Source: an uncultured Paracoccaceae bacterium
GTDB lineage: Bacteria > Pseudomonadota > Alphaproteobacteria > Rhodobacterales > Rhodobacteraceae
Direction of reading: 5' to 3'
Assembly: GCA_937872465.1 (NCBI GenBank)
Contig: CALMSR010000014.1
Coordinates: 186,001-250,000, forward strand
Length of the DNA stretch: 64,000 nucleotides
The notes beneath the pieces are model-generated. The model searched no databases. It was not told the origin of the DNA and worked only from the letters and a program-made list of their open reading frames with translations. Below, one piece after another: positions 57,943 through 64,000 of this stretch (positions are counted from its first letter, which is position 1; each line of letters starts with the position of its first letter). Both the position numbers and the translations under genes were made by a program.

Positions 57943-59142
57943 ATGCTGGAGGGTCGCAGAATCCTGCTCATCATCGCCGGCGGGATCGCGGCCTACAAAT
58001 GCCTCGAACTGATCCGTCTGCTGCGCAAGGCCGGCGCCGCGGTCACGCCGGTCCTGACCGCCGCCGGCGCCGAATTCGTGACGCCGCTCAGCGTTTCCGC
58101 GCTGGCGGGCGAGCCGGTGCACGACGCGCTCTTCGACCTGACGGCGGAAGCCGAGATGGGCCATATCGAGCTGTCGCGCAGCGCGGATCTGGTGGTGGTG
58201 GCGCCGGCGACGGCCGATCTGATGGCGCGGCTGGCGACGGGGGGCGCCAACGACCTGGCGAGCACGCTCCTGCTCGCCACGGACAAGCGCGTGCTGCTCG
58301 CGCCCGCGATGAACGTGCGCATGTGGCTCCATCCCGCGACCCGGCGCAACCTGGCGACGCTGGCGGCGGACGGCGTGCTGACCGTCGGGCCGGAGGAGGG
58401 CGAGATGGCCTGCGGCGAATACGGGCCGGGGCGCATGGCCGAGCCCGCGGCGATCCTCGCCGCGATCGAGGCCGCCTTCGGCGGGGCCGGGCCGCTCGCC
58501 GGACGGCACGCCCTGGTGACCTCCGGGCCGACCCATGAGGCGATCGACCCGGTGCGCTACATCGCCAACCGCTCCTCGGGCCGGCAGGGCAGCGCCATCG
58601 CGGAGGCGCTCGCGGCGCGGGGGGCGCGCGTGACCTTCGTCACCGGCCCCGCCTCGGCGCCCGCGCCCTCGGGCTGCTCGGTCGTCGCGGTGCAGAGTGC
58701 CGCCGAGATGCTCGCGGCCGTCGAGGCGGCGCTGCCCGCCGATGTCGCGGTCTTCGCGGCGGCGGTCGCGGACTGGCGCGTCGCCACGCCCTCGAGCTCC
58801 AAGATCAAGAAGCAGGCCGGCGGCGGGGCGCAGACCCTCGAGCTCGCCGAGAACCCCGACATCCTGCGCCATGTGGCGAGGCTCCCGACGGGGCGGCCGC
58901 GGCTCGTAATCGGCTTCGCCGCGGAGACCGACGACGTCGTCGACAATGCGACCGCAAAGCGGCTGCGCAAGGGCTGCGACTGGCTCCTCGCCAATGACGT
59001 GAATCCCTCGACCGGCATCATGGGCGGCAGCGAGAACGCGGTGACGCTGATCACCGCCGACGGCGCGGAGGCCTGGCCGCGCATGTCCAAGCGGGCGACG
59101 GCGGAGGCGCTGGCGGACCGCATCGCGGAGGCGCTGGCATGA
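57943..59142 (+). CDS. coaBC: Bifunctional phosphopantothenoylcysteine decarboxylase/synthetase
   Basis: 399 residues. The N-terminal CoaC flavoprotein domain starts RRILLIIAGGIAAYKCLELI and shows ADLVVVAPATADLMARLATG near residue 81, LAPAMNVRMWLHPATRRNL near 118 and the active-site Cys in EMACGEYGPGRMAE near 152. The C-terminal CoaB domain starts ALVTSGPTHEAIDPVRYIAN near 187 with SSGRQGSAIAEAL near 209 and IKKQAGGGAQTLELAENPDI near 286. It makes 4'-phosphopantetheine for coenzyme A. It overlaps dut by four bases. Confidence 0.96.
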   Translation: MLEGRRILLIIAGGIAAYKCLELIRLLRKAGAAVTPVLTAAGAEFVTPLSVSALAGEPVHDALFDLTAEAEMGHIELSRSADLVVVAPATADLMARLATGGANDLASTLLLATDKRVLLAPAMNVRMWLHPATRRNLATLAADGVLTVGPEEGEMACGEYGPGRMAEPAAILAAIEAAFGGAGPLAGRHALVTSGPTHEAIDPVRYIANRSSGRQGSAIAEALAARGARVTFVTGPASAPAPSGCSVVAVQSAAEMLAAVEAALPADVAVFAAAVADWRVATPSSSKIKKQAGGGAQTLELAENPDILRHVARLPTGRPRLVIGFAAETDDVVDNATAKRLRKGCDWLLANDVNPSTGIMGGSENAVTLITADGAEAWPRMSKRATAEALADRIAEALA

Positions 59143-59642
59143 CCGAGCTCGAGGTCGGGGTGCGCAGCCTCGAGGGCCGCGACCCGGCGCTGCCACTCCC
59201 GGCATACGAGAGCGAGGGCGCGGCGGGGATGGATATCTGCGCCAACCTGCCGGCCGACCGCCGCGCGGACGGCGTGACGCTTCCGCCCGGCGCCCGCCTG
59301 CTGGTGCCGACCGGGCTCGCCTTCGAGATCCCCCCCGGCCACGAGATCCAGATCCGCCCGCGCTCCGGCCTCGCCCTGCGCGACGGCATCACCGTGCTGA
59401 ACGCGCCGGGCACCATCGACAGCGACTACCGCGGCGAGATCGGCGTGATCGTGATCAACCATGGGCATCGCCCGGTGACGATCGCCCATGGCGCGCGGGT
59501 GGCCCAGATCGTGCTCGCGCCGGTCACCCGCATCCGCTGGCGCGAGACCAAGGCGCTGGCCGAGAGCCGCCGCGGCGCAGGCGGCTTCGGCTCCACCGGC
59601 GCGCAAGGCGGATCGGGCCGCGTGCCGGCATCCCGATGCTGA
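59139..59642 (+). CDS. dut: dUTP diphosphatase
   Basis: 167 residues. The five trimeric dUTPase motifs are present: YESEGAAGMDICANLP near residue 23, IQIRPRSGLALRDGI near 71, LNAPGTIDSDYRGEIGVIVI near 86, GARVAQIVLAPV near 118 and the P-loop-like C-terminal RRGAGGFGSTG near 144. It hydrolyses dUTP to dUMP, keeping uracil out of DNA. ATGA overlap with coaBC mirrors the coaBC-dut pairing found in many bacteria. A short nonconserved tail follows motif V. Confidence 0.96.
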   Translation: MTELEVGVRSLEGRDPALPLPAYESEGAAGMDICANLPADRRADGVTLPPGARLLVPTGLAFEIPPGHEIQIRPRSGLALRDGITVLNAPGTIDSDYRGEIGVIVINHGHRPVTIAHGARVAQIVLAPVTRIRWRETKALAESRRGAGGFGSTGAQGGSGRVPASRC

Positions 59643-59757
59643 GGCCGGCAGGACGGGCGAACCCCCGATCGATGGCAAACCGATCGGCCTGCCGCGAGGC
59701 TTCGATGGGCGAATCGAAACCCGTGAGGCCGGGATCCGCAAGCGATGGGGACCGGTC

Positions 59758-60519
59758 GTGAGCCTGTCGCCGGAAGAACTCGACCGCTACGCCCGCCACA
59801 TCGTGCTCCACGAGGTCGGCGGCACCGGACAGCGGCGGCTCGGCGCCGCGCGCCTCCTCGTCGTGGGCGCCGGCGGGCTGGGCAGCGCGGCGCTGCTCTA
59901 CCTCGCCGCCGCCGGGGTCGGGACGCTCACGATCGTCGACGACGACACGGTCGCACTCTCCAACCTTCAGCGCCAGGTCCTGCACGGCACCGCCGATATC
60001 GGCCGGCCGAAGGTCGAGAGCGCGCGCGACGCGCTGCGGCGCCTGAACCCGCATGTGGCGGTGGAGACCCACCGGCTGCGGCTCGACGCGGCCAATGCCC
60101 CGGCGCTGGTGCGGGGCTGCGACCTCGTGCTCGACGGCTGCGACAATTTCGCGACGCGCTACGCGGTCAATGCCGCCTGCGCCGCGGCCGGCGTGCCGCT
60201 CCTCGCCGCGGCGATGAGCCAGTGGGAAGGGCAGATCAGCCTATACGATCCCGCGCGGGGCGGCCCCTGCTACGCCTGCGTCTTTCCCGAAGCCCCCGCC
60301 GCCGGGCTGGCGCCGAGCTGCGCCGAGGCGGGCGTGATCGGCGCGCTGCCCGGGGTCATGGGCTCGATGATGGCGCTCGAAGCCGTCAAGCAGATCGCCC
60401 GCGCCGGCGAGGGGCTGCGCGGCGCGATGCTGATCTACGACGGGCTCCATGCCGAGACGCGGCGCATCGCGCTCGCGCGCCGGCCCGACTGCCCGGTCTG
60501 CAAGGCGCAGGATCCGTGA
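59758..60519 (+). CDS. moeB: MoeB/ThiF/HesA-family sulfur-carrier adenylyltransferase (GTG start)
   Basis: 253 residues. SLSPEELDRYARHIVLHEVG opens the protein as in MoeB. The nucleotide-binding GAGGLGSAALLYLAAAGVGT is near residue 38, DDDTVALSNLQRQVLHGTAD near 61 and VLDGCDNFATRYAVN near 124. Structural zinc Cys pairs are CYACVFP near 172 and CPVCKAQ near the end. It adenylates the C-terminus of a sulfur carrier such as MoaD or ThiS. GTG at 59758 matches the family start; GGGGA lies upstream. No rhodanese domain is attached. ThiF is the alternative name. Confidence 0.92.
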   Translation: MSLSPEELDRYARHIVLHEVGGTGQRRLGAARLLVVGAGGLGSAALLYLAAAGVGTLTIVDDDTVALSNLQRQVLHGTADIGRPKVESARDALRRLNPHVAVETHRLRLDAANAPALVRGCDLVLDGCDNFATRYAVNAACAAAGVPLLAAAMSQWEGQISLYDPARGGPCYACVFPEAPAAGLAPSCAEAGVIGALPGVMGSMMALEAVKQIARAGEGLRGAMLIYDGLHAETRRIALARRPDCPVCKAQDP

Positions 60520-60527
60520 CGACGGGA

Positions 60528-60557
60528 CTTCAAAACCCCGCGGCGCCGCGCTACATT
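60528..60557 (+). promoter_or_regulatory. Candidate promoter of the 6S RNA
   Basis: CTTCAA at 60528-60533 and a TACATT-like -10 starting at 60552 are about 17 to 18 bases apart, placing a start point near the 5' end of the predicted 6S RNA at about 60565. Prediction by eye. Confidence 0.35.
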
Positions 60558-60564
60558 CCGCATC

Positions 60565-60725
60565 GGCGGGTTCTGGTCTTCGCGTGCGGGGCCAATATCC
60601 TAGTGGCCTTAATGATTCTTGAGGGAGCTGGCTCTGTGACTGGCCCTGGCCTATCGCATCCGGTGCCCACCTGGTTTACCAGGCTCTCAAGGATTTCGCG
60701 TCTCCACGGTCGCTCCGGGCCCGCC
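60565..60725 (+). ncRNA. ssrS: 6S RNA
   Basis: A non-coding stretch directly upstream of the 5-formyl-THF cyclo-ligase gene, the classic position of 6S RNA. The ends pair: GGCGGGTTCTGG at 60565-60576 with CCGGGCCCGCC at 60715-60725. An inner long stem forms between ATTCTTGAGGGAGCTGG (from 60615) and CCAGGCTCTCAAGGAT (60679-60694), enclosing the apical part. The product would be about 160 nucleotides. 6S RNA mimics an open promoter and sequesters sigma-70 RNA polymerase in stationary phase. Family call is from position and fold, not a covariance search. Confidence 0.78.
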
Positions 60726-60727
60726 GC

Positions 60728-61312
60728 TTGCCGGAGCTGAGCGATCTCGCCGCGGTCAAGCGCGCCGCGCGCGCCGAGGCCTATGCGCGCCGCGAGAGGA
60801 TTCACGCGGGCGCGGCCGGGGCGGCACGCCTCGCGGCGGCCCATGCGCTCGGCGAGGTGGCGCATTTGCGCGGCGTCGAGCGCATCTCCGGATACCTGCC
60901 GATCCGCTCGGAGATCGATCCGCGGCCGCTGATGCGCGCCTTCCTCGGGCTCGACTTCCAGGTCTGCGTGCCGGTGATCGAGCACCGCGGCCAGCCGCTG
61001 CGCTTCCGGGCCTGGGCGCCGGCCGCGCCGATTCTGCGCGGCCATCACGGCATCGACGTTCCCGCCGAGGGCGCCTGGTTCGACCCGGAATTCCTCGTCG
61101 TGCCGCTGCTCGCCTTCGACGCCCGCGGCCACCGGCTCGGCTATGGCGGCGGCTATTACGACCGCACCATCGCGCATCTGCGCGAATCGGGCGAGGTCCG
61201 CGCGGTCGGCATCGCCTATGCCGGGCAGGAGATCGAGGCGGTTCCGGACGGCGACAACGACATGCGGCTCGACGCCATCGTCACCGAGCGCGGGATCGTC
61301 TGGCCGAAGTGA
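60728..61312 (+). CDS. ygfA: 5-formyltetrahydrofolate cyclo-ligase (TTG start)
   Basis: 194 residues. ERISGYLPIRSEIDPRPLMR near residue 53, VCVPVIEHRGQPLRFRAW near 80 and the C-terminal GYGGGYYDRTIAHLR near 138 match the 5-FCL family, which converts 5-formyl-THF to 5,10-methenyl-THF using ATP. No ATG or GTG is available ahead of the conserved region; TTG at 60728 is the best start and lies two bases beyond the predicted 6S RNA 3' end, so the mRNA is probably the processed downstream part of the 6S transcript. Confidence 0.9.
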   Translation: MPELSDLAAVKRAARAEAYARRERIHAGAAGAARLAAAHALGEVAHLRGVERISGYLPIRSEIDPRPLMRAFLGLDFQVCVPVIEHRGQPLRFRAWAPAAPILRGHHGIDVPAEGAWFDPEFLVVPLLAFDARGHRLGYGGGYYDRTIAHLRESGEVRAVGIAYAGQEIEAVPDGDNDMRLDAIVTERGIVWPK

Positions 61313-61369
61313 TTCCGGCGCCCCTTCCGCCCGAACGACGTCGCCGCCCCCTGGACCAGGCCCCGGGCC

Positions 61370-61621
61370 GGTGAAAAGGCCGCGCCCCGCGCGGCCCGCG
61401 AAGCATCCCCCCGGACCGAGAAGGCGAGGCGCCGGTGGCGCCTTGCCCGGTCCGGTCGCCCGGAGGCGCGCGCCGCAGGGCGAGGGGGGTGCAGCTTCCC
61501 CATCGGTCGAGGATCGGGCCGCGTCGGCCCTGGACGGCGTGCGAAGCGCGCCGGCCCCCGGTAGGGCCGGCGCGGCCCGATCGCCACGGGTCGATCGGGC
61601 TGGGGACACCCGGACCGCACG
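61370..61621 (+). repeat. R1 interspersed repeat, core copy
   Basis: About 245 bases nearly identical to 43817-44062: starts GAAAAGGCCGCGCCCCGCGC, passes GAGAAGGCGAGGCGCCGGTG and GCGAGGGGGGTGCAGCTTCC, and ends GGGTCGATCGGGCTGGGGAC. The ATACCAGCGGCC inverted ends of the 41406-44096 copy are missing or eroded. The gap 61313-61689 holds nothing else. Confidence 0.7.
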
Positions 61622-61689
61622 CCGCTCGACCGGAACGCGCCTGCGCCCGGCGCTTGCGGTCGCGGCGTTTGCGGGCTAGGCCCCGCGCG

Positions 61690-62505
61690 ATGCGGATTCT
61701 CTTTCTCGGCGACGTCGTGGGCCGCTCCGGCCGGGCGGCCATCGTGCAGCATCTCGCCCGGCTGCGCAGCGAATGGCGGCTCGATTTCGTGGTGGTCAAT
61801 GCCGAGAACGCCTCGGGCGGCATGGGCCTGACCGGCGCGCATGCGAAGCTCCTGCTCGAGGCCGGGGCGGATTGCCTGACGCTCGGCGATCATGCCTTCG
61901 ACCATCGCGACATGCTGGCCTTCGTCGAGCAGGAGCCGCGGGTGCTGCGGCCGCTGAACTTCGCCAAGGCCGCGCCGGGCAAGGGCGCGCGCTTCTTCGC
62001 CGCGCCGGGCGGCCGCCGCGTCTTCGTGGCGCAGGTCCTGGGGCAGGTCTTCATGAAGCGGCCCTTCGACGACCCGTTCTCGGCGATCGACGCGGCGCTC
62101 AAGCCCGCAGCACTCGGCGGCGCGGCCCAGGCGGTGCTCGTCGACGTCCATGCCGAGGCGACCTCGGAGAAGATGGCGATGGGCCATTGGTGCGACGGGC
62201 GCGCGAGCCTCGTGGTCGGAACCCATACCCATGTGCCCACCGCCGACACGCAGATCCTCGAGAGGGGCGCGGCCTATCAGAGCGATGCAGGCATGTGCGG
62301 GGACTACGACAGCGTGATCGGCATGGAGAAGCTCGAGCCGATCACGCGCTTCGTGACCGGCATGGCGAAGGGCCGCATGACCCCCGCGACCGGAACGGCG
62401 ACGCTCTCGGGCGTCTTCGTCGAGACCGAGGATGCCACCGGCCGCGCCCGCCGCGCCGTCCCGATCCGACTCGGCGGCCGGCTGACGGAGGCCTCGCCGG
62501 ACTGA
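61690..62505 (+). CDS. YmdB-family metallophosphoesterase (TIGR00282)
   Basis: 271 residues. Metal-binding motifs of the YmdB/TIGR00282 calcineurin-like phosphodiesterases: ILFLGDVVGRSGRAAI at the N-terminus, VVVNAENASGGMGLTGAHAK near residue 36, LTLGDHAFDHRDML near 64, VDVHAEATSEKMAMGHWCDG near 154 and VGTHTHVPTADTQIL near 179. Characterised members hydrolyse 2',3'-cyclic nucleotides and affect biofilm and stress responses. It lies downstream of the ygfA gene across the R1 repeat; the ygfA-YmdB order is common in Alphaproteobacteria. Confidence 0.9.
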   Translation: MRILFLGDVVGRSGRAAIVQHLARLRSEWRLDFVVVNAENASGGMGLTGAHAKLLLEAGADCLTLGDHAFDHRDMLAFVEQEPRVLRPLNFAKAAPGKGARFFAAPGGRRVFVAQVLGQVFMKRPFDDPFSAIDAALKPAALGGAAQAVLVDVHAEATSEKMAMGHWCDGRASLVVGTHTHVPTADTQILERGAAYQSDAGMCGDYDSVIGMEKLEPITRFVTGMAKGRMTPATGTATLSGVFVETEDATGRARRAVPIRLGGRLTEASPD

Positions 62506-62848
62506 TCCGCCTGGGCGGTATCCGCCGGGCCACCCATCGCGCCGGTCGGCGGAATGGGTCGTCCGCAGCCGCGTTTACCGATCGTTTACATCATTTCACA
62601 ATAATTTCAAATATTTGCCATCTGTCCCCATGGGGACGCTCCCGGGCTGCCCCCGAAATCCCGACGGTCGGCCACCGCAAGCGGCCCCAAGAGGCGCTGC
62701 CGCGGCCTGTCGCGAACAAGGCTTGAGGGTGCCGCCCGCTTGGGCCATGGTGTCGCCCGGTTCGGCGCTGGGGTGGACCGGCGGACGGGCCGGTGCGCGT
62801 CCCGGCGCAGGAAAGGCGCGAGGCTCCTGATTGTCTGCACTCCTTTCG
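62506..62848. other. Gap with AT-rich patch and R4 palindrome
   Basis: TTTACATCATTTCACAATAA (from 62585) with AAATATTTG following is the most AT-rich sequence in this part of the window and could be a promoter for the SLC13 gene, although 220 bases away. The R4 palindrome lies at 62624-62637. No coding region was found. Confidence 0.4.
62615..62639 (-). repeat. R4 palindromic repeat (copy 2)
   Basis: GTCCCCATGGGGAC at 62624-62637; read on the minus strand it continues AGATGGCA, matching the copy at 25533-25557 at 23 of 24 positions. Confidence 0.5.
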
Positions 62849-64000
62849 ATGCCGCATGTCCCGGCGGTCTTCACGCTTGCGGTGATCGCGGTGATGTTCG
62901 TCTTCTTCGTCCGCGAGGTCTTTCCGCCCGAAGTCACGGCGATGGCCGGCGCGGCGGTCCTGCTGACCGGCGGGGTGCTGCCGGTCGACGAGGTGCTCGT
63001 CGCCTTCTCCAACCCCGCGCCCTGGACGATCGCGGCGATGTTCATCCTCTCGGGCGGGCTGGTGCGCACCGGCGTGCTCGCCAATATCTCGCGCCTGATC
63101 ACCCGGCACGGCGCGCTCCATCCCGCGCTCGTGGTCGTGAGCTTCGCGGGCATGGTGATCTTCGCCTCGGCCTTCATGAACAACACGCCGATCGTGGTGG
63201 TGCTGATCCCGGTCGCGGTGCAGCTGGCGCAGACCATGGGGCAGGCGCCCTCGAAGCTCCTGATCCCGCTTTCCTATCTCGCGATCATGGGCGGGGTCTG
63301 CACGCTGATCGGGACCTCGACCAACCTGCTCGTCGACGGCGTCGCGCGCTCGGCGGGCCTCGCGCCCTTCACGCTCTTCGAGATCACGCCCCTGGCCGTC
63401 TGCCTCGCGGTGATCGGGGTGATCTACCTGCGGATCGCGGTCCCCGCGCTGCTGCCCAACCGCGATTCCATGGTGGATCTGCTCGGCACCCGGAAGCGGA
63501 TGAAGTTCTTCACCGAGGTGGTCGTTCCGGAGGGCTCGCCGCTGATCGCCGCGAAGGTGATGGAGGTGCCGACGTTCCGCCGCGACGGCATGCGGGTGAT
63601 CGACGTGCTGCGCGGCGAGGAGAGCCTGCGGCGCCAGTTCCCGGACGTGGCCCTGCAGGAGGGCGACCGGGTGGTGCTGCGCACCGAGATGAACGAATTG
63701 CTCGGCCTGAAGGATTCCAACCAGGTGACGCTGGTCGACCGGGTCGGCTCGAAGCGCACCACGACCGTCGAGGCGCTGATCTCGCCCGATTGCAAGCTGG
63801 TGGGCCGGTCGCTGGGCTCGCTCCGGCTCCGGCGGCGCTACGGCGTCTATCCGCTGGCGGTCCACCGGCGCAACCAGAACATCGGCCGGCAGCTCGACGA
63901 GGTCGTGGTGCGCGTCGGCGACACGCTCCTGCTCGAAGGCGCCCAGGAGGACATCCGGCGCCTGGCCACGGACGTGGAGCTGGTCGATATCGCCGAGCCG
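62849..64000 (+). CDS. SLC13-type permease with RCK_C domains, C-terminus cut
   Basis: 384 codons are visible with no stop. N-terminal membrane helices (MPHVPAVFTLAVIAVMFVFF, then AMAGAAVLLTGGVL) lead into FMNNTPIVVVLIPVAVQL near residue 110 and GTSTNLLVDGVA near 158, as in the YbiR/SLC13 group. Two RCK_C (TrkA-C) domains follow: FTEVVVPEGSPLIAAKVMEV near 220 to VVLRTEMNEL, and VEALISPDCKLVGRSLGS near 308 to DTLLLEGAQEDI. The second half of the membrane domain must lie beyond base 64000. TTG at 62831 is an alternative start. Transported ion unknown; sulfate or similar is usual for this layout. Confidence 0.85.
   Translation, partial: MPHVPAVFTLAVIAVMFVFFVREVFPPEVTAMAGAAVLLTGGVLPVDEVLVAFSNPAPWTIAAMFILSGGLVRTGVLANISRLITRHGALHPALVVVSFAGMVIFASAFMNNTPIVVVLIPVAVQLAQTMGQAPSKLLIPLSYLAIMGGVCTLIGTSTNLLVDGVARSAGLAPFTLFEITPLAVCLAVIGVIYLRIAVPALLPNRDSMVDLLGTRKRMKFFTEVVVPEGSPLIAAKVMEVPTFRRDGMRVIDVLRGEESLRRQFPDVALQEGDRVVLRTEMNELLGLKDSNQVTLVDRVGSKRTTTVEALISPDCKLVGRSLGSLRLRRRYGVYPLAVHRRNQNIGRQLDEVVVRVGDTLLLEGAQEDIRRLATDVELVDIAEP

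Overview
The window is chromosomal DNA from a high-GC alphaproteobacterium, most likely of the Rhodobacteraceae/Paracoccaceae. This rests on the FlaF-FlbT flagellin module, a Fur protein lacking the Cys-x-x-Cys pair, a BamF/DUF3035 lipoprotein beside lspA, endonuclease-type MutL, an SDHAF4-like DUF1674 protein, TRAP transport, and the order htpX-rsmB-heparinase-purH-lspA-DUF3035-M16-M16-mutL-rmuC. No rRNA, tRNA, CRISPR array, prophage or plasmid gene was seen. The first gene (NifU family) and the last (SLC13 permease) are cut by the window edges.

Layout. 1-6.3 kb: the end of a NifU-type Fe-S protein, then two ABC exporter half-transporters flanking an SLC13 anion permease. 6.3-12.8 kb: an unrecognised coiled-coil membrane protein, tlyA, a VOC protein, a Fe-S RNA methyltransferase, an outer-membrane protein, a SYLF protein and aroC. 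12.9-16.8 kb: an arylsulfatase remnant, then a TPP riboswitch driving thiBPQ. 17-31.5 kb: a long leftward block of envelope, repair, purine and proteostasis genes. 31.5-37.3 kb: SDHAF4-like protein, glycosyltransferase, polA with a coupled zinc-finger gene, an ABC ATPase without a permease, and a HIT protein. 37.6-40.2 kb: DUF1217, flbT, flaF and flagellin. 40.4-41.3 kb: IalB-family protein and Fur.

41.4-44.1 kb is the main accessory patch: a complete IS1595-family element (terminal inverted repeats, 8-bp target duplication, transposase and two passenger genes of lower GC) inserted inside a copy of an interspersed repeat with its own inverted ends. 44.3-48.2 kb is a three-gene operon (Fe-alcohol dehydrogenase, aldehyde dehydrogenase, glutamine-synthetase-like ligase) that looks like a gamma-glutamylation route for an amine or amino alcohol. 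Then come a tiny lipoprotein, exoD and a complete TRAP transporter of FcbT/COG4663 type. 53-64 kb: map, sfsA, a molybdopterin-binding-domain protein, a NhaP2-type antiporter, coaBC-dut, moeB, a 6S RNA directly upstream of the 5-formyl-THF cyclo-ligase gene, a YmdB-like phosphodiesterase and an SLC13 permease with RCK_C domains.

Four families of GC-rich interspersed repeats (called R1-R4 here) sit in the gene-free gaps. There is no defence island. The items most worth following up are the R1/IS1595 nest with its passenger genes, the glutamine-synthetase/dehydrogenase operon, and the coiled-coil membrane protein at 6.3-7.5 kb.
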